Shown: piece by piece, positions 1-8,409 of the stretch
Layout: each line of letters starts with the position of its first letter
How positions within the stretch are numbered: position 1 is the first letter of the stretch
From: Halosimplex litoreum
GTDB lineage: Archaea > Halobacteriota > Halobacteria > Halobacteriales > Haloarculaceae
Reading direction: 5' to 3'
DNA length: 64,000 nt
NCBI RefSeq assembly: GCF_016065055.1
Contig: NZ_CP065856.1
Span: forward strand, 1,921,836 to 1,985,835
Position numbers and translations under genes: made by a program
The notes under the pieces: model-generated
What the model was told of the DNA's origin: nothing
The model's input: the letters and a program-made list of their open reading frames with translations, nothing else
Databases searched by the model: none

Positions 1-510
1 GAGCGAAGCGAACGGAGGCTCGGAAGGCGAGCCACGCGAGCCTTCCGGCGCGGTCACCAACCCCGGCGCCAAGTGGGAGTAGGACGACTGTCCGGGGGCC
101 CGCGGCCACCGGCTCTCCGGGCCGAGCTGAGCGAGCCCCGTTTTTTGCCCCGTCTTTTTGCGTCGAGGGTATCCGCAGCGAGTGGGAACGACCGGCGGGA
201 GTGGCCAGTCTTCGCCCCATCTCTTTCGACCAGTGGGACCAGCCGAGATCGCCCGACGCTTCGATCCCCCACCGCCGTGTCGACCCCAGATGTACCCGAC
301 CGGTTTCACCCGTCCGAGATATCAAGCCGAAACTATATTTATCAGTGATAGTACGGACATCATTGTACGGCCATCTGATGGGTCGTGCGAGCCGACGATT
401 AATTTCACCGATGATAGCTGGCGACACAAGGCATATGCGACAGGGGGCCCTAGCAAGGGTATTGGCGGTCACGTATCGGGTCGACCGGCGTCGTCAATCA
501 AGTACGACAC
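1..510. other. Intergenic region with left-edge hairpin
   Basis: No convincing gene is seen. The left edge holds an inverted repeat, CGGAAGGC (21-28) and GCCTTCCG (40-47), in a run of GAGCGAAGCG-type low-complexity sequence that recurs elsewhere in the window. T-runs lie at 141-146 and 155-159, and AT-rich sequence with a TATA-like ACTATATTTA lies near 332-341. That box is about 170 bases from the next start codon, so it may serve an untranslated or leadered transcript. Confidence 0.5.
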
Positions 511-828
511 ATGAGAGACGAAAAGCGGGGGGACGGAAATGATAGTGACGACACAGATAGCAACGAGTCCGAGGCCGTCGCGTTCGACCACTACGACTGG
601 GACGGAGAGGATTCGCCCAGCATCGCGGTCGCGGAGGCCGTCGCAGCAGTCACGAACCGGAGCGTGACGGCACTTCCGCCGGTACAGGAGGTGGTCGACG
701 CGGACGCGCTGGACATGCTCGTCCGCTCGGGCGACCCGCTGGCGGTCAGGGTCACCATCGACTACGCGGGGACCGACGTGACGATCACGGGCGACGGTCG
801 GATACGGGTCAGACCCGACTCGGAGTGA
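511..828 (+). CDS. HalOD1 output domain protein
   Basis: Small 105-residue protein with a disordered acidic N-terminus (about residues 1-25) and one HalOD1 domain (about 28-103). The family pattern is visible: PSIAVAEAVAAVT, an LPP turn, VVDADALD, then a beta hairpin ending in TGDGRIRV. HalOD1 occurs at the end of haloarchaeal signalling proteins or alone; its partner and ligand are not established. The start is the first ATG before the conserved domain. It converges on the next gene with a single base between the two stop codons. Confidence 0.8.
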   Translation: MRDEKRGDGNDSDDTDSNESEAVAFDHYDWDGEDSPSIAVAEAVAAVTNRSVTALPPVQEVVDADALDMLVRSGDPLAVRVTIDYAGTDVTITGDGRIRVRPDSE

Positions 829-829
829 G

Positions 830-1012
830 TTACTCCCGACAGGCTTCGAGCAACTGCCTGGCGTGGCGTACGTGGAAGTTCTTCTCCTCGGTGTCGTCGG
901 TGTCGAGCGCGCGCTTGAGGTGGACGTCTATCCGTTCGACCGAGTCCGGGTCGAGCGTCCCCAGTGGTGGCCCCTCCGTCGCCCCCGAGGTGCCGTGCGT
1001 GTCTCCCGTCAT
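830..1012 (-). CDS. Small haloarchaeal protein, function unknown
   Basis: Encodes 60 residues with a polar N-terminus and a predicted C-terminal helix containing RHARQLLEACRE. The C-terminal pattern (a short acidic stretch, then xxRxARQLxE) resembles the 77-residue protein at 10028-10261, so the two may belong to one small helical family. No catalytic motif is visible. It lies convergent to the HalOD1 gene and uses an ATG start at 1012. Confidence 0.6.
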   Translation of the reverse strand: MTGDTHGTSGATEGPPLGTLDPDSVERIDVHLKRALDTDDTEEKNFHVRHARQLLEACRE

Positions 1013-1120
1013 TGGTCCGTGCTATCCGGTAGCTCACGGAGCCTCGGCTTATAGGTTCCGGTATTGACACGTGTGGCGGGACCAGTTCGGCGACGACGAG
1101 TGCTCGAAGGTGACCGGCCC

Positions 1121-1972
1121 TCAGAGGCGGTCGGCGACGGCAGGGGCGGCGCTGACGGCGCTGACCGGCCGTTCGATGGTGTCGGTACCGAAGATTGCGG
1201 TCGTTCCGGCGCGTTCGAGTTTCGTCCGGGCGTCGGCGGCGAGCATCGGGTGGACGCAGGTGACGAACACGCGGGCGGCGCCGCGGTCGGTGAGGACGGC
1301 GATGGATTCGCTCATGGTCGACCCCGTGGCGACGATGTCGTCGACCAGCACCACGTCGCGGTCGGCGACCGCTGCGTCGCTCGGTTCGATCGCGACCTCG
1401 CCGGTGTCGTAGTCCCGTTCCTTCTCGAAGTAGTCGGTCGCGCCGCGGCCGTAGGCGTCGCGAGTCGTCGCCGCCAGGTCGATGGCCCCCTCGTCGGGCG
1501 AGAGAAAGAGCGGGTCGGCCAGCCCGTCGGGCAGCGGGTCGGCCAGGCGGCCGGCGGCGTCGACGGGCTCGGTGGGGACGGTGAAGAAGTCACAGACCGC
1601 GGTCTCGTGGGGGTTGACCGTGAGGACGCGGTCGGTCCCCGTCGAGATAGCGCGGGCGACGGCGCGGGCAGAGACGGGTTCGCCCTCGGAGAACGCCCGG
1701 TCCTGACGGGCGTAGCCCATGTAGGGGACGACGGTGGTCACCTCGCTCGCGCCGGCCTCGCGGACGGCGTCCTGGAGCTGGAGCAGTTCGACGTGGGCGT
1801 CGCCCGAGACGGTCGACCCGACGACGACGGCCTCCTCGGCCGCGAACTCGGCGAGCGTGGCCTGGAGTTCACCGTCGGGGAAGCGGTCGTACTCGACGGC
1901 GGCCAGGTCCCGACCCGTCGCGTCGGCCAGTGCAGCCGCAAACCCCTGTGACGTGGACCCGCTGACGATCAT
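1121..1972 (-). CDS. prs: Ribose-phosphate pyrophosphokinase (PRPP synthetase)
   Basis: Makes 5-phosphoribosyl 1-diphosphate from ribose 5-phosphate and ATP, for nucleotide, His and Trp synthesis in the cytoplasm. The 283-residue length is usual for archaeal PRPP synthetases. Visible motifs are RFPDGE (30-35), the flexible-loop region GYARQDR (86-92), NPHE (120-123) and the PRPP-binding loop VDDIVATGST (210-219). The reading frame stays open far upstream; ATG 1972 is chosen because MIVSGS is the conserved N-terminus and a TTTACC box lies about 25 bases upstream (near 1995-2004), fitting a leaderless mRNA. It diverges from the next gene. Confidence 0.95.
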   Translation of the reverse strand: MIVSGSTSQGFAAALADATGRDLAAVEYDRFPDGELQATLAEFAAEEAVVVGSTVSGDAHVELLQLQDAVREAGASEVTTVVPYMGYARQDRAFSEGEPVSARAVARAISTGTDRVLTVNPHETAVCDFFTVPTEPVDAAGRLADPLPDGLADPLFLSPDEGAIDLAATTRDAYGRGATDYFEKERDYDTGEVAIEPSDAAVADRDVVLVDDIVATGSTMSESIAVLTDRGAARVFVTCVHPMLAADARTKLERAGTTAIFGTDTIERPVSAVSAAPAVADRL

Positions 1973-2126
1973 GTGCGGGCCCGACGCGTTCACCGGTAAA
2001 CACCGTTTCGGTTGCAGGAGCGCCGCGTTCGCGGGCGGGTCGTCGCGGAGGCGGGGTGAGCCGCGGGAATCGACCGTGAGAACCGGTGCGACAGCGTCAA
2101 GGGGCGACACCCGAATAGGGCCGACG

Positions 2127-3542
2127 ATGCCCGCGACGGCCGACGCGAGCGAGGGCGGTGACGGCGGTGACGGGGACGGCGACCGAGGCGGTTCGGCTGC
2201 CCCCGCTCGGACCCGCCGGTCGGTGCTCGCCGGTGTGGCGGGACTCGCGACCGCCGCAGTCGGTCGGACGGCCGCGGCACCCGGCGAACGCACCGACGAT
2301 CGGGTCGGCGAGCGGGCGGCGGGCGCGGCCGACCCGGACGGCTCCGCCGGCGTGACGGTCGCCACCTGGAACTGCTATCTCGGCGTCGACCTGTTCGACC
2401 TGTTCGACGCCAGCTCGCTGGCCGAAGCGCGGTCGATCGCCGGCGATCTCGTCTCCCGGGCCCGACGCCACCCGTACGAAGCCCGGGCGGACGCCATCGC
2501 CGAGGGGTTGCTCGCCGCCGACGCCGACGTGGTCGCGCTCCAGGAGGCGGCGCTCGTGCGGACGCGGCCGCTGTTCGGCGAGGGAGACCGGGAGACGGTC
2601 GCCGACCTGCTCGACCTGGTGACCGCGGCGCTGGCCGAGCGGGGCGGCGCCTACGACGTGGCCGCAACCGCCGTCACGACCGACGTGTCCGTCCCGGCGG
2701 AGGCCGACGGCGAGTGGCTCGACGTGCGCCTGACCGACCGCGTCGCGCTGCTGGTCCGCGAGGGGGTCGACGTCCACGAGACGCGCTCGGACCGCTACGA
2801 CGCGCGGGCCAGCTACCCGGTGCTCGGCGACGACCTGACGGTGACGCTCCGGCGGGGGTACTGCCTGGCCGACCTCGCCGTCGACGGCGCGGAGCTGACG
2901 GCCTGCTCGACGCACCTCGAATCGTCGAAGGCGGGCGTCCGCCGCCGGCAGGCCGCGGAACTGACCGACGCGCTCCCCGCGACGGGCACCGTCGTCGTCG
3001 GCGCGGACCTCAACAGCGGGCCGGCGGCCGGCGGCGACGCCTACGAGACGGTGACCGCGTCGCTGACTGACGCGGCGGCCACCGTCGGGACGACACCGGG
3101 CGACACCTGCTGTCAGGCGGCGGCCCTGCGGAACGAGCGCTCGCGTCTGGACACCCGGGTCGACCACGTGCTCGCGCGCGGCGCGGACCCGACGGCGGTC
3201 GAACGGCTCGGCGCCGACCCCGCCGACCGCGTCGCGGCGACCGTCGACGGCGAGGACGTGACCGTCTGGCCCTCCGACCACGCCGGCGTCGCCGCGACCT
3301 ACTCCGTCGCGGAGCCGACGCCCGTTTCGACCCCCACGCCGACGCCGACGCCGACACCCACGCCCACCCCGACGCCGACATCGACGCGCAGTCCGACCCC
3401 GTCCGCGACGGCGTCACCTCCTCCCACGTCCGCCCCGTCACCGACCGACCGAGAGACGACCACCGGGACCGGCGCCGGGTTCGGCGTACTCGCGGCCGCG
3501 GCGGCGTTCGTCGCAGGCGCGCTCGGGCGCTCTCGGGACTGA
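2127..3542 (+). CDS. Secreted endonuclease/exonuclease/phosphatase family protein
   Basis: 471 residues. A Tat-like signal (RTRRSVLAGVAGLATAAV) near residues 30-50 indicates export. An EEP fold follows, with TWNCYLG, the metal-binding Glu in VALQEA, STHLESS, GADLNSG and a terminal SDHAG, so the metal-dependent phosphoesterase core looks complete. It may act on nucleic acid, lipid or inositol phosphates; the substrate is not evident. A Thr-Pro tract of about 60 residues leads to a hydrophobic tail (GFGVLAAAAAFVAG) and then Arg, resembling an archaeosortase PGF-CTERM anchor. ATG 2127 is chosen as the first Met before the signal. Confidence 0.8.
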   Translation: MPATADASEGGDGGDGDGDRGGSAAPARTRRSVLAGVAGLATAAVGRTAAAPGERTDDRVGERAAGAADPDGSAGVTVATWNCYLGVDLFDLFDASSLAEARSIAGDLVSRARRHPYEARADAIAEGLLAADADVVALQEAALVRTRPLFGEGDRETVADLLDLVTAALAERGGAYDVAATAVTTDVSVPAEADGEWLDVRLTDRVALLVREGVDVHETRSDRYDARASYPVLGDDLTVTLRRGYCLADLAVDGAELTACSTHLESSKAGVRRRQAAELTDALPATGTVVVGADLNSGPAAGGDAYETVTASLTDAAATVGTTPGDTCCQAAALRNERSRLDTRVDHVLARGADPTAVERLGADPADRVAATVDGEDVTVWPSDHAGVAATYSVAEPTPVSTPTPTPTPTPTPTPTPTSTRSPTPSATASPPPTSAPSPTDRETTTGTGAGFGVLAAAAAFVAGALGRSRD

Positions 3543-3683
3543 CGCGGCCCGCCTCGGTTCGCTCGCGACCGGGCCCACGGTGGTGACGACTCGAACGCTC
3601 CTGGATGCCACACTGTCTACCTGACGCACAGTCTGGTAGTCGAACGTGAAGGTTGGAGTGAATAGATAGTATAGGCGGAATCT

Positions 3684-4331
3684 GTGAGTCGAAGTCGAAG
3701 CGTGGTCGGCTCGTCCGACCCGTCGGGCGGCACTGGCGCACCGGACGGGATCTGGGATAGGGGATCGGGTCGCATTCCGGTCGGTCGGTTGCTCCTCGCG
3801 CTTGCGGTCCTCCTGCTTGTCTCCTCTGGCGCAACCACTGCCGTCGCGGCGGAGTGTCACGGCACCGCGGCGACGGCGAGCGACAGTCGGAGCGACGACG
3901 ACGGACTCTCGTATCCACCGCCGGACCTCGAAACCGTCGTCACGCTGTTCCCCACCGCCGGGCGGGTAGAACTGCACGTCCAGTATCCGGCGCGTTCGGC
4001 GGCGGAGGCGGACCGATACGAAGACGGGACGGTCGACCTGGAGTGGGTGGGGGCCGACGACCGACTGCGTACCGCGTTCGCCGGTCGACCCGGGTCGCTC
4101 AGTCGTCGCTGTGACACGGTGACGGGCGTGACCGACCCCGTTGCGTCGGAGTCGGAGTACGGCGACGCCGGAGCGACGATGAGCTATCGGTGGGCCGGTG
4201 TGTTCGACGGCAACCGGTCCGAGCTGGTGGTTGGACCGACGCTGAACGCGCACCTCGCGAACGGGACGGTCGTCGAGGTACGGGTCCCCGCGGCGGAGTG
4301 GACCGCCGAGCGCTCGACGGTCGACTCCTAA
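3684..4331 (+). CDS. Truncated secreted protein, paralogue of the gene at 6081
   Basis: 215 residues from a GTG start preceded by the TATA-like ATAGATAGTATAGG. An N-terminal hydrophobic segment (about residues 35-55) is a signal or anchor. The rest aligns with the product at 6081-6926 (YEDGTVDLEW against YDEGTANLTW, DDRLRTAF against DDRLHRAF). Its last 73 bases (4258-4330) match 6646-6718 with one mismatch, then the frame stops at a TAA formed at a junction with unrelated peptidase-like sequence. It lacks the last 70 or so residues and the C-terminal membrane segment of its paralogue, so it is probably a broken gene. Confidence 0.6.
   Translation: MSRSRSVVGSSDPSGGTGAPDGIWDRGSGRIPVGRLLLALAVLLLVSSGATTAVAAECHGTAATASDSRSDDDGLSYPPPDLETVVTLFPTAGRVELHVQYPARSAAEADRYEDGTVDLEWVGADDRLRTAFAGRPGSLSRRCDTVTGVTDPVASESEYGDAGATMSYRWAGVFDGNRSELVVGPTLNAHLANGTVVEVRVPAAEWTAERSTVDS
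4258..4330 (+). repeat. 73-bp direct repeat, copy 1, ending at the gene junction
   Basis: Matches 6646-6718 with one mismatch (A at 4280, G at 6668). The match ends abruptly at 4330, where sequence in frame with the downstream peptidase-like gene begins. Confidence 0.9.
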
Positions 4332-4347
4332 CGAGTTCGGGCACGCG

Positions 4348-6018
4348 ATGGGACCGGGCAACCAGATCGGGTTCCCCGAGATGTACGACCCCAACCGGTT
4401 CAACAGCCCCGTCTCGAACCTGGGCGTGATCGGAGACTGGGGGATCATGGACGAGGGCGACGTCGTCTGCGGGTTCATCCGCAGCGCGATCGGGCGGTCG
4501 GTGACCGGCGCCTCGCTCGACGGGGGGTGGCTGGACATCGCGAGCAGCGTCCACCTCATCGACGACACGTCGATCACGCTGGACGAACCGCTCACGGCCA
4601 AGCGCCTCGACGACGAAATCCAGTGGCTGTTCTCGATGTGGGCCGAGGTCGTGGTCGACGTCGACGTCGAGATTCCGGATTTCAACCTCGGCGGCGGAGA
4701 CCTGTTCAGCGGCGAGTTTGATATTTCAGTCGAGGTCAACAAGAGCGAACCGAAACTGGGGATCTATCTTTTCGAGGAGCGGACCGGTGAACAGACGAAC
4801 GTCCGCCGGCCGGAACTGGATGCGCAGGCGTTGTACACCAGCCCCGGGAACCACGACCACGGTATCGCGCTCTATCGGTTCGATACGCTGAAATTCGACG
4901 AGTTACCGACCCTGGAGGAGATCAGAGACCCGGACAAGACCCCGTCCATCGAGATCAGCTCGGACTCGCTGGAACTCGATTATCAGCCTCCGACCGCTGG
5001 AGAGAGCGTCGTAAGGGATAGTAAGCAGTCGGCCGACATCACGCTCTCCTCGGCCACGAAGACCACCTACACGGACCCGCCGAGCGGTGCGACGTTCCAC
5101 CTCGACCGGGACCTGTCACAGACTAGCGGGGACGCGAAGGTAACGGCCAAGCGTGATGTCGCCGACATCATCGAGAACATCGACGACAGGGCCGACCGCA
5201 TCATCTCGATCGTCGTCGAGCACGTCCGTACGTACCTGAAGGAGGCGATCAACCACACCGAAGAGCGGATCCCCGGGCCCGAGATACTCGTCGAGACGCC
5301 CGACGGAAAGCGGGCCGGAGTGGTCCCCGAGACGGGGGAACTCGTCAACGAGATCGACGGTGCGATCATCAACGGCCCGGCGAGCAGTCCGACAGTCTCC
5401 GTTCCGGCGAGCGAGGACATCTCGGTGTCGATCACCGCGAAGCGGTTCCGCCGACACCTCCGCGACCACGGCGTCGAGCCGCCGGAGTACGTCCTGTACG
5501 ACCGGACGGTGATCGTCGACGACGGGTCGGACGTCGTGGAGCGCGACGGGTTCCCGTTCATCGAGGGCAGAACGACCCATCGGGCGCCGGGTGTGGCGGG
5601 GACGGACGACGAACAGCCCGCTATCACGGTCGCGCCGGTCGAGGTCAACCCACCGCGGATCAACCCGAAGTCAAACGGCAAGTGGGTCACCGCGTGGATC
5701 GGCCTCCCGAAGGAGAGCTCGGTCGACGACCTCCTGCTGGAAGCAACCACGCTGGCGTCGGTCCCGGCCGTCAGCGACGAGCAATACGGGTTCGTCAAGA
5801 ACCCCGAAACCGAGGTCCGAGACGGCAAGCGCTACGTCAAAGTGAAGTTCCCGCGCCAGCCGCTTGTCGACGAACTCGGGACGGGCGAACACGCCGCCGG
5901 CCTCACCGGACAGGTCGGCAACACGACGTTCCACGGCAGCGCCGCCCTCGAAATCAAAGGCGGCGGCGGCAAGGGGAAGGGCAACGGCAAGGGCAACGGG
6001 AAGAGGAAGGACATGTAG
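4348..6018 (+). CDS. C-terminal remnant of an M6-like metallopeptidase
   Basis: 556 residues from the first ATG. The same frame read back to the junction gives xEFGHAMG from 4330; the first zinc-ligand codon reads AAC (Asn) where CAC (His) would complete HEFGH. The downstream FPEMYD and GVIGDWGIMDEG fit the M6/immune-inhibitor-A pattern after HExxH. The remainder is beta-rich and ends in a Gly-Lys tail (KGKGNGKGNGK). No signal peptide or pro-region remains. I read it as the 3' half of a secreted peptidase gene cut at its active site. Expression and function are doubtful. Family assignment rests on motif spacing only. Confidence 0.6.
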   Translation: MGPGNQIGFPEMYDPNRFNSPVSNLGVIGDWGIMDEGDVVCGFIRSAIGRSVTGASLDGGWLDIASSVHLIDDTSITLDEPLTAKRLDDEIQWLFSMWAEVVVDVDVEIPDFNLGGGDLFSGEFDISVEVNKSEPKLGIYLFEERTGEQTNVRRPELDAQALYTSPGNHDHGIALYRFDTLKFDELPTLEEIRDPDKTPSIEISSDSLELDYQPPTAGESVVRDSKQSADITLSSATKTTYTDPPSGATFHLDRDLSQTSGDAKVTAKRDVADIIENIDDRADRIISIVVEHVRTYLKEAINHTEERIPGPEILVETPDGKRAGVVPETGELVNEIDGAIINGPASSPTVSVPASEDISVSITAKRFRRHLRDHGVEPPEYVLYDRTVIVDDGSDVVERDGFPFIEGRTTHRAPGVAGTDDEQPAITVAPVEVNPPRINPKSNGKWVTAWIGLPKESSVDDLLLEATTLASVPAVSDEQYGFVKNPETEVRDGKRYVKVKFPRQPLVDELGTGEHAAGLTGQVGNTTFHGSAALEIKGGGGKGKGNGKGNGKRKDM

Positions 6019-6080
6019 TAGCGCGCTGGTGGAACGGACCCACGGATCGAATTCGACAACTAGGAGACAGGATACGACAG

Positions 6081-6926
6081 ATGACACCGAACCGGTCGAC
6101 AGTCGACCGCGGCGACTCGTCCGAACGCGGCCTCTCCTACAGCCGCTCGCTTCGTGCGTTCGTCGCTGTCCTAGTCGTCCTATCGGCTGCGTCCGCGCTC
6201 GCGTCCGCCGGGGCGTACGGCGGGGCGGCCGTCGATCCGGAACCGACCGCGACGCCGAACCACACGTCACAGCCGCGGGACGCGAACGTCACAGTCGTCC
6301 TCAGTCCGAGCGCGTCGGTGGTGACGACCCACGCCTGGTATATCGCCCGCTCGGAGGCGGAGGCGCGCCAGTACGACGAGGGGACGGCGAACCTGACGTG
6401 GTTCGAGACGGACGACCGCCTGCACCGGGCGTTCGCGGACCGCGACGAGGCCCTCCTCGAGGAGTTCAACGACACGACGTCCTCGGAGCGGACCTTCGAG
6501 TCCGGATCGGTGGTCCACGTGAACATGCGGTTCCACTGGGTCTTCGACCCGGACCCGGGGAGCGAGACGCCGACCTCGTGGTCTACGGACCCGTTCGTCG
6601 GGAACGGGTCGCTCGTGCTCGGGCCGACGGTGGACCGGCATCTCCCGAACGGGACGGTCGTCGAGGTGCGGGTCCCCGCGGCGGAGTGGACCGCCGAGCG
6701 CTCGACGGTCGACTCCTACACCGACGGCAACCACGGCCAGACGCGCGTCTACGGGTGGACAGTCGGGGAGACCGACACCGAGCCCCGCGTCGTGTTCAAC
6801 GAGAGCGTCCGCGAGACGGAGACCGCGGCCGCCGAAGACGGGGCGGTCGGGCCCGCGGGAGGCGCGCTGCTCGCGCTCCTTGCGGTGGTGCTGACGGTTC
6901 TCACCGGCCGGAACTATCGGGACTGA
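6081..6926 (+). CDS. Secreted, membrane-anchored haloarchaeal protein, function unknown
   Basis: 281 residues. Hydrophobic segment near residues 25-45 (signal or anchor), an extracellular beta-rich domain with N-glycosylation-type NxT/S sites, and a C-terminal hydrophobic helix (GGALLALLAVVLTVLTG) followed by a basic residue, giving a cell-surface protein held by its tail. It is the intact relative of the truncated gene at 3684 and lies 62 bases downstream of the peptidase remnant. No enzyme motif is seen. ATG 6081 is preceded by a purine-rich AGGAGACAGG. Confidence 0.65.
   Translation: MTPNRSTVDRGDSSERGLSYSRSLRAFVAVLVVLSAASALASAGAYGGAAVDPEPTATPNHTSQPRDANVTVVLSPSASVVTTHAWYIARSEAEARQYDEGTANLTWFETDDRLHRAFADRDEALLEEFNDTTSSERTFESGSVVHVNMRFHWVFDPDPGSETPTSWSTDPFVGNGSLVLGPTVDRHLPNGTVVEVRVPAAEWTAERSTVDSYTDGNHGQTRVYGWTVGETDTEPRVVFNESVRETETAAAEDGAVGPAGGALLALLAVVLTVLTGRNYRD
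6646..6718 (+). repeat. 73-bp direct repeat, copy 2, inside the intact paralogue
   Basis: Second copy of the repeat at 4258-4330. Here the frame continues through TAC rather than stopping at TAA. Confidence 0.9.
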
Positions 6927-6945
6927 CGGCGCGGTCGCTCCACTC

Positions 6946-7857
6946 TCACGCCACCGCGAGCGCGGCCACGTCGGGAAGCCCCAGCGAGCGCGAGCGCCAG
7001 CCGCCGGCGCCGTCGGCGGTCGTCTCGGGGTCGGCCTCGACGAGGAACGTCCCGTCGGCGGTGACGGCGTAGACGCACTCGCCGTAGTCGACGCCGACGA
7101 CCGGTTCGTCGACCGGCAGGTCGACCGCCGACCACCCCTCGCCGTCGCGTTCGAATAGCTCGTCGGCCGTCGCGGCGTGGGCGTGACCGCCCCCGGCGTC
7201 GACCGCACGGAAGGCCCCCTGGCGCTCGCGCAGCCAGCCGTTGCCCAGCCGGTAGAGCCCGCCGTCGGCGCTGTGCTCCGACGAGGTCTCGCTCGCGTTG
7301 CTCACGGCTTCGCCGTTCGCGTCGAGGTTCTCACTCGGTTCGGACCTCGCATCGCTCGCGAGACCGCCGTCGGTCGCCGCCAGCGGGACGCCGTCGGTGA
7401 CCGCCACGTCACGGACGGCGTCGAGGCCGACGTTCGCGAGGCCGTCGCCGTCGACCCGATGGACGCCGTCGGCCGCGGCGACGAAGCCATCCGCGATGGC
7501 CCGCGCGTCGGCGACCGTTCCCAGGTCCGTCCACTCGCCGTCGCGATAGCGGGCGACCCGCCCGCTCTCGTCGGCGGCCACCACCGCCCCCTCGCGGTCG
7601 GTCCCGACGGCGACCGCCGAGCCGAACCCCAGCGATTCGAACTCCTCGGGACCGACGAGGACGGCCTCGTCGGTGGCGACGACGACCGCGCCCTCGGTCG
7701 TCGCCACGTCGCGGGCGTCCGTCCGGTGAGCGAGCCCGAACCGGCCCACCCGGTCGCCGGAGACCCGCACGGTCGCCACGCCCTGTCCCGTCGCGAGGTA
7801 GGCGACCGTCTCCTCCCGGCGGTCGCCGTACATCCGTTTCTCCTCGATAGCGCTCAT
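6946..7857 (-). CDS. HVO_0234-family beta-propeller protein
   Basis: 303 residues starting MSAIEEKRMYGDR, the usual opening of this haloarchaeal family. Repeated short strands such as GAVVVATDEAV, DGVHRVDGDG and ECVYAVTADGTF give a propeller-like pattern. No enzyme motif is visible and the role is unknown. A run rich in Ser, Glu and Asn (about residues 165-195, DNA about 7271-7366) looks inserted in frame between blades; its DNA carries the palindrome ACGGCTTCGCCGT at 7304-7316 (see findings). It converges with the gene at 6081. Confidence 0.75.
   Translation of the reverse strand: MSAIEEKRMYGDRREETVAYLATGQGVATVRVSGDRVGRFGLAHRTDARDVATTEGAVVVATDEAVLVGPEEFESLGFGSAVAVGTDREGAVVAADESGRVARYRDGEWTDLGTVADARAIADGFVAAADGVHRVDGDGLANVGLDAVRDVAVTDGVPLAATDGGLASDARSEPSENLDANGEAVSNASETSSEHSADGGLYRLGNGWLRERQGAFRAVDAGGGHAHAATADELFERDGEGWSAVDLPVDEPVVGVDYGECVYAVTADGTFLVEADPETTADGAGGWRSRSLGLPDVAALAVA
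7271..7366. repeat. Palindromic low-complexity insert inside a coding region
   Basis: Contains the inverted repeat ACGGC-TTC-GCCGT (7304-7316) and alternating CTCGC/GCGAG blocks. The same 13 bases occur at 22996-23008 inside an unrelated cupin gene. The insert encodes a Ser/Glu/Asn-rich loop and preserves the frame. Confidence 0.55.
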
Positions 7858-8117
7858 ACGGGGAGTGGACGGCCCGGCCGTGAAAACCTGCCGCCGTATC
7901 CGTTCGGCGACGCGGTGTTCCTCGGGGAGTTCCGCGTGGGGCGAGGGCGTTCGGCGTCCGCCGTCGGGAGCGGTGACCGAGCGTCGTGCCGACCTCGACG
8001 TTCCGGACGTCGTCGGTGTCGCCGGTCGAGAAGGGGATGTCGTCGCCGGCTGCGTCCCTGCGCGGTCGGGACACACGACCGGTGGGCTCTTGCCCGTCGA
8101 GTCCCGACTGCTCGGTG

Positions 8118-8366
8118 ATGACGAACCTCGAACTGTACGAACTGGAAGGCTGCCCCTACTGTGCGAAGGTCACGACCAAGCTCGACGAGCTCGGCCTCGA
8201 CTACGAGTCGCACATGGTCCCCCGCTCGCACTCCGAACGGACCGAAGTCGAGGAGATAAGCGGCCAGACCGGCGTCCCCGTCCTCGTCGACCCCGACAAC
8301 GGCGTCGAGGGCATGCCCGAGAGCGACGACATCGTCGAGTACCTCGAGACGGAGTACGGCAGCTAA
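8118..8366 (+). CDS. Glutaredoxin/GST N-terminal domain protein
   Basis: 82 residues with a thioredoxin fold of the glutaredoxin/GST-N type. The redox motif CPYC lies at residues 12-15 after LELYELEG, cis-Pro in TGVPVLVD, and the C-terminal helix motif ESDDIVEYLE. It is likely a thiol-disulfide oxidoreductase, perhaps using gamma-glutamylcysteine, the low-molecular-weight thiol known from haloarchaea (inference). The 260 bases upstream hold no gene I can support. Confidence 0.88.
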   Translation: MTNLELYELEGCPYCAKVTTKLDELGLDYESHMVPRSHSERTEVEEISGQTGVPVLVDPDNGVEGMPESDDIVEYLETEYGS

Positions 8367-8409
8367 CGCCGATTTTCGGCCGTTTCCACCGCGCGAGTGG
8401 CGAGTCGCG

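Noticed and set aside
1734..2126. N-terminal extension of the EEP-family gene
   Set aside because: It is antisense to prs, and the Tat signal begins after ATG 2127.
7858..8117. A decayed gene between the propeller and glutaredoxin genes
   Set aside because: Short frames are open on both strands, but none has a recognisable motif or a good start context.
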